Notes: generated by a model not told the origin, from the letters alone. Shown: positions 1 to 7,962, counted from the stretch's first letter. The stretch is 15,505 bases of DNA from Mycobacterium sp. (GCA_025965815.1 JAOPWF010000576.1:1-15505); one strand, 5' to 3'. Numbers and translations are program-made.

Positions 1-127
1 TGGACACCGCGTCGCGCAGCAGCAGGTATCCGGGCCCCAGCACCGGCGCCGTGATCAGCAGCGCCAGGACCAGCGCATAGACCGGCACCCCGAGCCGGGC
101 TGCCCGGCGGGCCGCCCTGGATGACAA
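1..127 (-). CDS. Integral membrane protein, N-terminal fragment (cut by left edge)
   Basis: Only about the first 42 codons lie in the window; the frame is open to base 1. The visible protein starts with a short Arg/Ala-rich stretch (LSSRAARRAARLG) followed by a hydrophobic segment (VPVYALVLALLITAPVLGPG, about residues 14-33), which reads as a basic cytoplasmic N-terminus plus a first membrane helix. The start is taken as TTG at 127, just 5 nt beyond the DUF3068 stop codon, with AGGT about 10 nt upstream; GTG at 88 is a possible alternative. The tight spacing implies one operon with the DUF3068 gene. By position it matches Rv0226c of M. tuberculosis, a conserved transmembrane protein next to the DUF3068 gene Rv0227c. 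The function cannot be told from this fragment. Confidence 0.6.
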   Translation of the reverse strand, partial: MSSRAARRAARLGVPVYALVLALLITAPVLGPGYLLLRDAVS

Positions 128-132
128 TTCCG

Positions 133-1353
133 CTAAGACCTGTCGGGCGGCCCCGGGTCATCGGGACGCAGATCGGACGGGCGCTGCGCGGGCAGCTTCT
201 CCGTTTCGGCTTCGGCGCCCGGCACCCGCTCGCCTGCCGAGCCGCGGGGACCGAAGAAGCCGTGGTCGGCGGTGTCGAGCCCGGGGTCGATCAGCGCCGA
301 CTCCGCGCGCAGGCTGAACGAGCCCAGCAGGGCGCCGCCGATCAGGGTCACCAGACCGATGGCGGTGAAGGTGATGGGCAGGACCCGGCCCCACAGCGAG
401 AACCGGTCCCGTTCGTCGCGGGCGGCGGAGACCTGCGACTCGACGGTCTGCTCGTTGTACGTCACCGTCGAGTCGACGAAGGTCACTTCCGGCTTGAGGG
501 CGTCGCGGGCGTAGTAGTGGTACGCGTGCTCCTTGACCTTGACGATGGTGCCGGACACCGGGTCCACCCAGAAGGTGCGCTGTGCCGCGTAGTAGCGCGT
601 CATGGTGATGGGTTCGTTCGGGTCGCCGGGCAGACCCCACAGTGACGCCCGCGCGGTGACGGTGCCGTCCTCGTCCTTTTCGTACAGCGACGCGTACTTG
701 ACGGGTTCCACCAGCTTGCCGTCGGCGTCGTAGCCCACGTTCTGGGTGAACCGGTAGGTGGTCAGGCCGTTGACGTCTTCCTCACCGTCGTAGTTGGCGT
801 CGTAGGCCTTCTGCGCGATCGGATCGAAGTACGGGTACGTCTTTTTCTGGGTCTCGTACGGGAACCGGTATGCCAGTCCCTCGTGTGGCAGTGCGATGCT
901 GGTGGGCGGCTTGTCGTCCTCGATAGACCGCGGTTTCTGCACGGAACCGCCCGGGTTGCTCTCGCTGGAGACCGCCATGGCGGTCTTGCGGTCGAGCGTC
1001 ACGGTGTCGACCATGGCCAGCAACAGCCCGGAGTCTTGCTGCTTGTCGGTGCGGCGCAGGGTGCTGCCGACCTGCAGGGTCACCACGTCGGCGTTCGACG
1101 GCGACTCCACGCTCAGTTGTTGCTGCAGGTTCAGCGGCACGTTCTTGTCGATGATGAAACGCTCGCCCGACAGCGAAGCGGGATCCAGCGCCGTTCCCGT
1201 GCCGTCGCTGACCAACGTGGTATCCAGGTCGAGTGGAATCTTGGCGATCTTGCCCTTGGTATAGGTGGACAACAGCAGAGCGGCGATCAGCAGGGCAGCT
1301 CCCAGCCCCATCAGCCCGCACGCCGCAATACGCAATGCCACAGCGCGGTTCAA
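133..1353 (-). CDS. DUF3068 / PorA-family membrane protein (Rv0227c-like)
   Basis: A 406-residue protein of the DUF3068 (PorA-like) family of mycolic-acid bacteria; its biochemical role is unknown. Residues about 7-29 form a membrane segment or uncleaved signal (CGLMGLGAALLIAALLLSTY). A large extracytoplasmic domain follows, with the family's LDLDTTLVSDGTGTALD-type start and Tyr-rich stretches (YFDPIAQKAYDANYDGEEDV). A second membrane helix lies near residues 323-346 (LPITFTAIGLVTLIGGALLG), followed by a Pro/Asp-rich cytoplasmic tail. The start is set at TTG 1353 because AAGGAGG lies exactly 6 nt upstream; the frame stays open to 1434 but that extension is Arg/Pro-rich and runs over a repeat. 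The gene is followed after 5 nt by another membrane protein gene and diverges from an acyltransferase gene, the same arrangement as Rv0226c-Rv0227c-Rv0228. A cell-envelope role is inferred only. Confidence 0.88.
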   Translation of the reverse strand: MNRAVALRIAACGLMGLGAALLIAALLLSTYTKGKIAKIPLDLDTTLVSDGTGTALDPASLSGERFIIDKNVPLNLQQQLSVESPSNADVVTLQVGSTLRRTDKQQDSGLLLAMVDTVTLDRKTAMAVSSESNPGGSVQKPRSIEDDKPPTSIALPHEGLAYRFPYETQKKTYPYFDPIAQKAYDANYDGEEDVNGLTTYRFTQNVGYDADGKLVEPVKYASLYEKDEDGTVTARASLWGLPGDPNEPITMTRYYAAQRTFWVDPVSGTIVKVKEHAYHYYARDALKPEVTFVDSTVTYNEQTVESQVSAARDERDRFSLWGRVLPITFTAIGLVTLIGGALLGSFSLRAESALIDPGLDTADHGFFGPRGSAGERVPGAEAETEKLPAQRPSDLRPDDPGPPDRS

Positions 1354-1359
1354 ACCGTG

Positions 1360-1366
1360 CCTCCTT
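1360..1366 (-). promoter_or_regulatory. Ribosome binding site fixing a TTG start (DUF3068 gene)
   Basis: AAGGAGG on the minus strand, separated by 6 nt from TTG at 1353. This near-perfect Shine-Dalgarno sequence chooses the rare TTG codon over the longer open frame that begins at 1434. Confidence 0.8.
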
Positions 1367-1420
1367 CGGTTTGGGCAACCCAGTACCGGTCTACGGAACC
1401 TCAGCCGCCACGTGCTCCGA

Positions 1421-1450
1421 CCTGGGGGCCCCACCCGCTTGGGGGAGCAG
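1421..1450 (+). repeat. Degenerate copy of the GC-rich dispersed repeat
   Basis: The first 21 bases (CCTGGGGGCCCCACCCGCTT plus G) match the start of the copy at 2738 at 18 of 21 positions, followed by a GGGGGAGCAG stretch that aligns loosely with the rest. It lies upstream of the TTG start of the DUF3068 gene, inside the divergent intergenic region. The match is short and GC-rich, so it is the least certain member of the family. Confidence 0.5.
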
Positions 1451-1609
1451 TGGAGGCAAAACCCGTTCGACCCTAACAGCAGAACGTAAGGTCGATGCTT
1501 ACTAGGCGGATCGGCTGGCTACTTCCGGCGGCGGGCCGATTTCTTGACTCGCACGGGTCCTGACTACCTGTTTTTCGCCAGAGCGCGGCGGCCCTGCACA
1601 CTGGTCACC

Positions 1610-2863
1610 GTGGCCGTGTCCGAATCGCAACGTCAGGACGTGAGCGGAACGCGTAGCTTCCTGCCCGCGGTCGAAGGCATGCGGGCCTGTGCCGCGCTCG
1701 GCGTGGTGGTCACCCATGCCGCCTTCCAGACCGGGCACTCCAGTGGGATAGCGGGACGCCTGTTCGGCCGCTTCGACCTGGCGGTGGCGGTCTTCTTCGC
1801 GCTGTCGGGGTTCCTGTTGTGGCGCGGCCACGCAGCGGCGGCGCGCGGTTTGCGGCCCCGGCCGCCGACCGGGCACTACCTGCGGTCCCGCATCGTGCGC
1901 ATCATGCCCGGCTACCTGGTGGCGGTCGTGGTGATCCTGACCCTGCTGCCCGACGCCGACCAGGCCGACTTCACGGTGTGGCTGGCCAACCTGTCGCTCA
2001 CCCAGATCTACGTCCCACTGACGCTCACTACCGGCCTGACCCAGATGTGGAGCCTGTCGGTGGAAGTCACCTTCTACCTGGCACTACCGCTGCTGGCGCT
2101 GCTGTGCCGCCGGCTGCCCGTCAGCGCCCGGGTGCCGGTCATCGCGGTGGTCGCGGTGGCCAGCTTGGGGTGGGCGCTCATCCCGATCGACGCGCCGTAC
2201 GGGACCAACCCGTGGAACTGGCCGCCGGCCTTCTTCTCCTGGTTCGCCGCCGGCATGCTGCTCGCCGAGTGGACGGTCAGCCCGGTCGGGTTGCCGCACC
2301 GGCTGGCCCGGCGCCGGGTGCTGATGGCGGTCGTCGCGCTCGCCGCATTCGCGGTGGCGGCGTCACCGCTGGTCGGTCCCGAGGGGTTGGTACCCAGAAC
2401 CGTCGGCCAGTTCGCGTTGAAGACGGCGATGGGGGCGGTGGTGGCCGGCGCACTGATCGCGCCGCTGGTCCTGGACCGACGGGACACACCGCACCGGTTG
2501 CTCGGCAACGCCGGGATGGTGACGTTGGGCCGGTGGTCCTACGGCATGTTCGTCTGGCACCTCGCGGCGCTCGCCATGATCTTTCCGATCATCGGTGAGT
2601 TCCCGTTCAACGGCCACATGCCGGTGGTGCTGGTGCTGACGGTGATCTTCGGCTTCGCCCTCGCGGCGGTGAGCTACGCGCTGGTCGAATCGCCGTGCCG
2701 GGTGTGGTTGCGGCGCTGGGAATACCGGTACCCCGGGGCTGGGGGCACCTCCCGCTTGCGGGGTAGAGCGCAGCGACCGGGGGATCAACACAGGCGGGGA
2801 GCCCCGCCCCTGGACAGCTCGGTCACCGATGCTCCGGAACCGGCTCCCGCATCCGTCCGCTGA
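1610..2863 (+). CDS. Acyltransferase-3 family integral membrane protein (Rv0228-like)
   Basis: A polytopic membrane O-acyltransferase (acyltransferase-3 family, PF01757 type) of about 417 residues, likely acylating an envelope sugar or lipid; the substrate is unknown. The N-terminal family motif is clear: FLPAVEGMRACAALGVVVTH, with the conserved His at residue 36, then FFALSGFLLW, a basic SRIVRIMPGY loop and MWSLSVEVTFYLALPLLALL, followed by further helices to about residue 365. The start is uncertain: GTG 1610 is preferred (GTG 1616 also possible) because the longer TTG start at 1544 falls in a possible -35 (TTGACT) with TACCTG 15 nt downstream; no good ribosome site is visible. The last 40 or so residues are not family sequence: a dispersed repeat at 2738-2784 encodes the AGGTSRLRGRAQRPG stretch. 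The gene is divergent from the DUF3068 gene as in M. tuberculosis. Confidence 0.85.
   Translation: MAVSESQRQDVSGTRSFLPAVEGMRACAALGVVVTHAAFQTGHSSGIAGRLFGRFDLAVAVFFALSGFLLWRGHAAAARGLRPRPPTGHYLRSRIVRIMPGYLVAVVVILTLLPDADQADFTVWLANLSLTQIYVPLTLTTGLTQMWSLSVEVTFYLALPLLALLCRRLPVSARVPVIAVVAVASLGWALIPIDAPYGTNPWNWPPAFFSWFAAGMLLAEWTVSPVGLPHRLARRRVLMAVVALAAFAVAASPLVGPEGLVPRTVGQFALKTAMGAVVAGALIAPLVLDRRDTPHRLLGNAGMVTLGRWSYGMFVWHLAALAMIFPIIGEFPFNGHMPVVLVLTVIFGFALAAVSYALVESPCRVWLRRWEYRYPGAGGTSRLRGRAQRPGDQHRRGAPPLDSSVTDAPEPAPASVR
2738..2784 (+). repeat. GC-rich 47-bp dispersed repeat, copy inside the acyltransferase 3' end
   Basis: Starts GCTGGGGGCACCTCCCGC and ends GAGCGCAGCGACCGGGGGA. It matches the inverted copy at 11074-11120 at about 41 of 47 positions, the first 24 being identical. 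The left half contains a small hairpin, CCCGC-TT-GCGGG. It is read in frame by the acyltransferase gene. A second perfect palindrome, GGCGGGG-AG-CCCCGCC (2793-2808), follows directly and may belong to the same insertion. Confidence 0.8.
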
Positions 2864-2929
2864 CCTCGGCGCGCACGGCCGAGCGTCTGGCCCTGCCCGC
2901 GTCGTCACGCAACGGCGCATCGGTGCATT

Positions 2930-3307
2930 CCACCGTGCGGGCACCTTGTACGCCGCGATGCGCTCGCGCAGAAACTCGGTCACCGCCGCCTCGTCGAGGC
3001 CGGCACCGTCAGCCGGCTGAACAATCGCGTGCGGCACCTGGCCGAGATCCGCGCCGGGCGGGCACCGTACGCCGTTGTCGTCGAGCACCTTCATCTCACC
3101 GCTGACCACGGTGCCCACCGAACCTGGCCGCGTCAGCCACTGATCGCCACTGATGAACGTCAGTCCTGGCTTCGCCTCGTCGCCCCACCCTTCGGGATAG
3201 TTGTGCATGATCTCGGTGGTCAGGATGAAGACGTGCTCGTGCGTGAGCGTCACGCCGAGTTCGGTCGTATCGATCGCGCCTCGTACCGAGTTGACCTGCG
3301 ATCGCAT
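2930..3307 (-). pseudogene. Fused remnant: phosphotriesterase (php) start joined to acyl-CoA synthetase (fadD) pieces
   Basis: From ATG 3307 the first 45 or so residues (RGAIDTTELGVTLTHEHVFI, then MHNYPEGWGDEA) are the N-terminus of a phosphotriesterase-family protein like Rv0230c (Php), with the metal-binding His-Glu-His at residues 23-25. From about residue 47 the text becomes an acyl-CoA synthetase: FISGDQWLTRPGSVGTVVSG and LDDNGVRCPPG. Near residue 87 it jumps over a segment that would hold the motifs and hinge of the adenylation domain and resumes with GQVPHAIVQPADG and DEAAVTEFLRERIAAYKVP, the start of the FadD C-terminal domain, before breaking off. The frame is open past the remnant, but only as antisense of the acyltransferase gene. 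Neither enzyme could be active: most metal ligands of one and the ATP/AMP site of the other are absent. It follows aftD by 36 nt on the same strand. Confidence 0.75.
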
Positions 3308-3343
3308 TGTCCGAATCCCGTCTGCCGGTGACCATCCGGGATG

Positions 3344-6300
3344 CTACGGCTGTTCGCTACCGGTATTCGTCGAATCGTGGCGGACTCGTCCGGTCAGCCG
3401 GACGACCGATGCGGCGACGGCGGCCACCGCGATGAGCGCGAGCAACTGAACGCCCCACCAGTGCCCGCCGTAACCGTCGACCGACCGCCACGGGTACCGC
3501 GACAGCACCGCGCCGGCCAGGATCAGCGATCCCGCGGCGGTGCCGACGGTCACCTTCTCCGACAACCTCTCCCGGTTGCGTAGCTGGGGGGAGTAGCGCA
3601 CACCAAGGGCCGCTGCCACCACGACGACTCCGGCCGCCCCAGAGATCACCGCCCCGGCGACTAGCACGCCCACCCCCGCCGCCACCGGGCCGGGACTCCA
3701 GGGCCGGGCCGGTTCACCCGCCGGGCGGGCCCGCCGGACCGGGAGCAGCGCGAGCAGCATCAGCACCGGCAGCAGGGCCAACCCGCCGGCCAGCCCGGCA
3801 CGGTAGAGCGTGTTGGAGCCGAAGCTCATCGTGATGGTGCCGGCCGTCCCGGCCGGAATCAACCAGCCCTGCTGCCAGCCGTTGACGGTGATGGGCGTGA
3901 GCCGGGTTCCGTCGGCGGTGCGTGCCGTCCAACCCGCGCTGACGCTTTCGGGAACGACCAGCACCCGTGATTGCGGCGACCGGTCGACCTGAAGCTCGCG
4001 ACGGTCCGGGCCCCAGTCGGCGGGGTCGACGGAAACGGTTGTGGCCCGCGGCAATTGGCCTGCCAGCGGCCCGCGCAGCTGCACCCCGTCCACGACGAAC
4101 GCCGCGCCGGGACTGACCAAAAGCTCTTGCTGCCCAGCCGGCAGCGCGATGGGCTCCCGCTGGCACGGTGTGGCGGGGATGGGTCCGCCGTCGAGCAGCG
4201 CGCCGACCGTGGTGGATATCGAGGTCTGGACGAAGCGGCCCGCCACTGCAATGACCGGGCCGGTCCCGCAGCCCAGCGTGACGATCCGCTGACGGTTGCG
4301 GGCGGCGTTCGCAGGCGCGATCGGCCGTCTGTCCGCGCCGAGCGCCACGACCTCGGCGATGCCGGGCGGTTTGAGCTGGTCGAAGCCGAGCGCGGTGCGG
4401 TCGATGACGTCGTCCCAGTCCAGGATGCTGAGCGTGACGGAACCGGTCACCCGGGCCTTGAGTGCGACCGTCTGCGCGCCACCGTCGGCTTTCAGCGCTC
4501 GCACCTGCGGCCCGTCGCCGAGGTCGACCGCGACCAGCGTGGGGTGGGTGGGCAGTGTCGAGGCGCTGGGAGTGATGCGCAGTGCCGACACCTCGGTCGG
4601 CCGCGGCAGCCTGATCGTCAGGTTGGGCGGCGTCTTCTGCTGCACCACATTCTGCGGCGCGGTCCAAGCCGTGCCGGGATCGCCATCGGTGGCCGCGTAG
4701 GCCGACCCGAGCACGTCGATGACGTCGGCGTCACCGACGGCCAGGGTGGTACCGGGTTGGTTCACGAGGTCGGCGAGGTTGGGCCCCTGGCGAGGACGCA
4801 CCCACACCGTCGGGGTGACCGCGACCGCCTGCGGAACGGTCAGGGTGCGGCTCAGGTTCACCGGCTCCTCCGGTGACAACGCCATCGACGCCGCGCAGCG
4901 GACGCCGTCCGGGGCGTCAGCGCATCCAGGCCGGCCCAGCAGCTCGGTACCCAGATCCCACTGCGCCACAGCCGAACCCGGCGGCGGCCCGGGAACCTGG
5001 ATGGTATGGCGCAGCGTGACGGGATGGGCGAAACCGGACGCGTCGTACTGGGTGATGTTCAGGTCGGTGACGCCGAACTGCACACCGGGGGAGCCGTCGT
5101 CGGTGCCCACGGCCGTGACCCGCACCCACGGTGCCTCGCCGTAGGGCAATGCGACCGTCAGCGGCTTGCCCGCCTGGTCGAACCGCAGCGTGCTGGTGCC
5201 GTTGACGGTGGAGATCTGGATCCTGCGGATCTGCGCGCCGACCGCGGTGGCACTTGGTGTGATGGTGAGCGTGGCGTTGGTGACCGGATGGTCGAAGTCG
5301 ACCTGCAGCCACTGCCCGAGCGCCGACTGCAGCGCATTGGATACCCAGCTGGTCGCCGAGTCGGCGTCGATCGCCGCGGCGGGACCGGCCGCGGGAGCGA
5401 CGTTCGGCAACGCGGTGGAATCCGACGCCGAACTCGATGCGGTGAGGCGCCCGCCGGTCCAGCCGCCGTACACGGTGTCCGGATAGGGCGGAGCGCCGCC
5501 GGCCGGATAGTCAGGCACCCGGTTGAAGGTGTTGCGCGCGTCGTCGACGGCACGGATGGCCGACGAGTGGTCGTCGACGCGGCCGTAGTCGGTCTCCCGC
5601 GCCAGCGGGGTATCGGTGATGGTGACAATCGGTGCGCCGAGACCGGCCCGCTGCGCGTCGGCGGTCAGCAGCATCGGGCCCAGCGGTGGCTGGTTGAGCA
5701 GTCGGCGTCGTTCGTCAAGGCGCAGCAGGGCCTCCGGCCCGCCGTCCACGCGGGCCATCTGATCGGTATCGGTGAGGTACGGGGCGCCGGGGTTTGCGGT
5801 CGCGGCTCCGTTGGGCTTCACCCGGTAGATCTCCACGGCCGGATACCGCGGCCGCAATCCGCTGTCGGTGATGAACCCCGACAGCGTTCCGGGGCCGACC
5901 GGCTCACCGAACTGCGCCACCTTGACCAGGCCGGGCGATCCGTCGATCGCGCGGTGCACCAGGATCGGCCGCGCAGACCGCGACGATTCCGGATCGAGAT
6001 CGTTGCGGACGACGATGTAGGAAATGCCTTGCCTCGCAAGGGTATCGGCCAGACCGGCGGATGGCCGGCCGGCGGCGAGCAGCCGCTGCACCGAATCGAG
6101 GGCGCGGATGGTCTGCGGCGGTGTCAGCGGGATGGAGTCGCGCACACCCCACGGGCTGTCGCCGAGTACCTGCAGCGGCTCGTCGTGGCTGGTGCCCCAC
6201 GTCTGGGTGGCGAACGGCGCCCCGGGCACCACCAGCACGCGTCCGGGGGTCGGCCCTCCGGTGGTATTTCCCGGGTCGCTGCGCTCCTGCCCTCCGGTGG

Positions 6301-7693
6301 TGTTGTGCTCGTCGAGCCAGTCGGCGGTGTCGTGCCAGTACTGCGGGATCGCGCTGAACGCCCCCGGTGGGGTGAGGCGGCCCGTCCACGCCAGCGACGT
6401 TCCCGCCGCCAGCGCCACCAGGACAACGATGCCGACGGCCACGCGTTTGTCGTGTTCGGGGTGAGCGAAGGCACCGACCCATACCTTTCGCGGCGCGCTG
6501 CCCGGCAGCGGGATGCGCCCCAGCAGGTGCGCGAGCCCCAGGATCAGCGGCAACCTGATCACCGGCTCGAGCTTGTGCACGTTGCGCAGTGGGGCCCCGC
6601 CGGCATCCAGGAACGCCTGCACCGCGTGGGCGACCGGTGACCCCAACCCGCCGGAATAGCCTGCGGCCAGTAGCACGATCCCGACCAGCAGCATGGTGAC
6701 CAGCCGCCCGCGGGCCGGCATGGAGCGCGTCGCCAGTCCGGCCAGCCCGGCGGCGGCGACCAGCGTGGTCGCGAGAATCGCGACGGGTGCAGTGACCAAC
6801 CGCGCTCCTGCGGTGGCGGTGGGCGCCACGAACGGCGCCCAGCTGTCGGTGCCCCGCAGCACCTCGGTCAGCGACGTCCACTGCGTCGTGACGCCGGACG
6901 ATTCGATGAAGTCGAGGAACGGCGGGCTGATGCGTCCCAGCAGCACCAGCGCGATGACCCACCACAGGATGGCGAGCACCGAGCAGGCCGCCCACCACGC
7001 CGTGAAACGCCACCACAACCGGTTGGGCCGGTGACAGGCCCACCACAGCACCGCCGCCCCGCAACCCAACAGGGTGGCGACGGCGTTCACCGACCCCATC
7101 AAAGCCAGGGCGAGCGCCGAGCGGGCGGCCGCGACGCGGACTGGGCGCTGCGCGCGCAGCGCCAGGATCACCGGCAGCAGCACCCACGGGGCCAGCATCA
7201 TCGGCAGCGTCTCCGAGGAGATCGAGCCGAGGGTGGTCAGCACCCGCGGGGACAGCACGAACGCCACTGCGGCGATCACCCGCGAGCTGGGGCTACCGAT
7301 GCCGAGTGCCTCCGCGACCCGCAGCACCCCCCAGAAGCCGACGGTGATCAGCAGCGCCCACCACAGCCGCTGCGTGACCCAGCCCGGGAGCCCCAGCAGA
7401 TCGCCGGCGAGGAAGAAGGTGCCGTGCGGGAACAGATAGCCATAGGCCTGGTTCTGCGCCTGACCGAACGGCAGGTCGCTGTTCCACAGGCTGAACGCGC
7501 GGGCCAGAAAGCGCAGTGGGTTGGCGGTGAGGTCGAGCTTGGTGTCGGGCGAGACCAGCCCGGGCGACTGGGCAAAGGACAGGATCAGCGCCGCCGCGGC
7601 GACCGCCCACAGCCAGCGCCGCGATAGTGGCGCGGGAACGGCGGACGCCGGCTTGGGGGGTGCGGCGGAGCTAGCTTCGGTTGCCGTACTCAA
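3344..7693 (-). CDS. aftD: Arabinofuranosyltransferase AftD
   Basis: A 1449-residue GT-C type membrane arabinofuranosyltransferase that adds Araf from decaprenyl-phospho-arabinose to arabinogalactan/lipoarabinomannan outside the membrane; the M. tuberculosis homologue is Rv0236c (about 1400 residues). About nine to eleven helices span residues 28-440, beginning WLWAVAAAALILSF; the first extracytoplasmic loop LVSPDTKLDLTANP holds Asp50 and Asp54, the usual place of the GT-C catalytic acid (assignment inferred). The large periplasmic part contains at least two beta-sandwich, discoidin/CBM-like modules, near residues 750-870 (DADSATSWVSNALQSALGQW) and 985-1075 (TDGDPGTAWTAPQN). Four C-terminal helices lie at about 1298-1434. 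The start TTG 7693 overlaps the DUF2613 gene by 23 nt, and no ATG or GTG exists between it and the first helix. Odd: a 12-residue in-frame duplication (NTTGG twice) near residues 464-480. Confidence 0.95.
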   Translation of the reverse strand: MSTATEASSAAPPKPASAVPAPLSRRWLWAVAAAALILSFAQSPGLVSPDTKLDLTANPLRFLARAFSLWNSDLPFGQAQNQAYGYLFPHGTFFLAGDLLGLPGWVTQRLWWALLITVGFWGVLRVAEALGIGSPSSRVIAAVAFVLSPRVLTTLGSISSETLPMMLAPWVLLPVILALRAQRPVRVAAARSALALALMGSVNAVATLLGCGAAVLWWACHRPNRLWWRFTAWWAACSVLAILWWVIALVLLGRISPPFLDFIESSGVTTQWTSLTEVLRGTDSWAPFVAPTATAGARLVTAPVAILATTLVAAAGLAGLATRSMPARGRLVTMLLVGIVLLAAGYSGGLGSPVAHAVQAFLDAGGAPLRNVHKLEPVIRLPLILGLAHLLGRIPLPGSAPRKVWVGAFAHPEHDKRVAVGIVVLVALAAGTSLAWTGRLTPPGAFSAIPQYWHDTADWLDEHNTTGGQERSDPGNTTGGPTPGRVLVVPGAPFATQTWGTSHDEPLQVLGDSPWGVRDSIPLTPPQTIRALDSVQRLLAAGRPSAGLADTLARQGISYIVVRNDLDPESSRSARPILVHRAIDGSPGLVKVAQFGEPVGPGTLSGFITDSGLRPRYPAVEIYRVKPNGAATANPGAPYLTDTDQMARVDGGPEALLRLDERRRLLNQPPLGPMLLTADAQRAGLGAPIVTITDTPLARETDYGRVDDHSSAIRAVDDARNTFNRVPDYPAGGAPPYPDTVYGGWTGGRLTASSSASDSTALPNVAPAAGPAAAIDADSATSWVSNALQSALGQWLQVDFDHPVTNATLTITPSATAVGAQIRRIQISTVNGTSTLRFDQAGKPLTVALPYGEAPWVRVTAVGTDDGSPGVQFGVTDLNITQYDASGFAHPVTLRHTIQVPGPPPGSAVAQWDLGTELLGRPGCADAPDGVRCAASMALSPEEPVNLSRTLTVPQAVAVTPTVWVRPRQGPNLADLVNQPGTTLAVGDADVIDVLGSAYAATDGDPGTAWTAPQNVVQQKTPPNLTIRLPRPTEVSALRITPSASTLPTHPTLVAVDLGDGPQVRALKADGGAQTVALKARVTGSVTLSILDWDDVIDRTALGFDQLKPPGIAEVVALGADRRPIAPANAARNRQRIVTLGCGTGPVIAVAGRFVQTSISTTVGALLDGGPIPATPCQREPIALPAGQQELLVSPGAAFVVDGVQLRGPLAGQLPRATTVSVDPADWGPDRRELQVDRSPQSRVLVVPESVSAGWTARTADGTRLTPITVNGWQQGWLIPAGTAGTITMSFGSNTLYRAGLAGGLALLPVLMLLALLPVRRARPAGEPARPWSPGPVAAGVGVLVAGAVISGAAGVVVVAAALGVRYSPQLRNRERLSEKVTVGTAAGSLILAGAVLSRYPWRSVDGYGGHWWGVQLLALIAVAAVAASVVRLTGRVRHDSTNTGSEQP
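6254..6302 (-). repeat. 13-bp direct repeat flanking a repeat-like fragment inside aftD
   Basis: GCCCTCCGGTGGT occurs at 6254-6266 and again at 6290-6302, 36 bp apart. The 23 bases between them contain GGTCGCTGCGCTC (6275-6287), identical to the inverse complement of part of the dispersed repeat at 2738-2784, with TCCC on the left as in that repeat. The product reads NTTGGQERSDPGNTTGG, so the event added 12 codons without shifting the frame, in the loop after the N-terminal membrane domain. Confidence 0.7.
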
Positions 7694-7844
7694 CGCGGTT
7701 GAGCACCGACGACGCAGGGTCGCCCGCGTTGAGCGGCGGCTTAGTGTCCTGCTGCACCATCAGTGTCACCCCGAAGATCGCGGCCGCGCCCAGCAGCAGG
7801 CCGACCACGATACTCGCCGCGGCGGGCACTACGAACCGGTTCAT
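7671..7844 (-). CDS. Small DUF2613 membrane/secreted protein (Rv0236A-like)
   Basis: A 57-residue protein, MNRFVVPAAASIVVGLLLG and onward, with one hydrophobic segment at residues 4-30, then a polar tail rich in Pro, Asp and Asn that ends VLNRVEYGNRS. It matches the DUF2613 family and Rv0236A of M. tuberculosis, which has the same length and the same position before aftD. Its function is unknown; a single-pass anchor with an extracytoplasmic tail, or a signal peptide, is what the sequence shows. The start is well supported: GAGGAG at 7851-7856 (minus strand) lies 6 nt before ATG. Its last 23 nt overlap the start of aftD in another frame, so aftD is probably translated by coupling, and a role linked to AftD or arabinan synthesis is a reasonable inference. 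Confidence 0.9.
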   Translation of the reverse strand: MNRFVVPAAASIVVGLLLGAAAIFGVTLMVQQDTKPPLNAGDPASSVLNRVEYGNRS

Positions 7845-7962
7845 CCTTGACTCCTCGGGGGTTGGCTCCTGGTCGCCAAACTAGCACGGGCAGACCTGCG
7901 CACCGGCCAGGCACAATCCGCCCAAGCGGCTGGGCACCAGTACACCGTGAAAGCATGGGCAC
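7845..7962. promoter_or_regulatory. Divergent intergenic region between DUF2613-aftD and lpqI
   Basis: 118 bases separate the two divergent start codons, so both transcripts must start here or, for lpqI, very close. On the minus strand TGCTAGTTT gives an extended -10-like TAGTTT near 7878-7883; no convincing -35 is visible. On the plus strand no clear -10 element or Shine-Dalgarno sequence precedes the lpqI ATG. Confidence 0.4.

Noticed and set aside
1354..1434. N-terminal extension of the DUF3068 protein to 1434
   Set aside because: The strong AAGGAGG 6 nt before TTG 1353 and the Arg/Pro-rich text of the extension show the shorter start is right.
1486..1502. GTAAG-GTCGATG-CTTAC inverted repeat and a CTTACT half-site upstream of the acyltransferase gene
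   Set aside because: Arms are only 5 bp with a 7-bp spacer, unlike the 7-2-7 layout of the two matching operators, so I do not count it as a third site.
2363..2930. Long minus-strand open frame continuing from the php/fadD remnant through the acyltransferase gene
   Set aside because: It is antisense to a well-supported membrane enzyme, and the translation past residue 125 is Arg/Pro/His-rich with no family resemblance, as expected of a high-GC shadow frame.
5006..6640. A 544-codon plus-strand open frame inside aftD
   Set aside because: Arg/Gly/His-rich antisense frame of a well-identified gene, with no recognisable motif or ribosome site.
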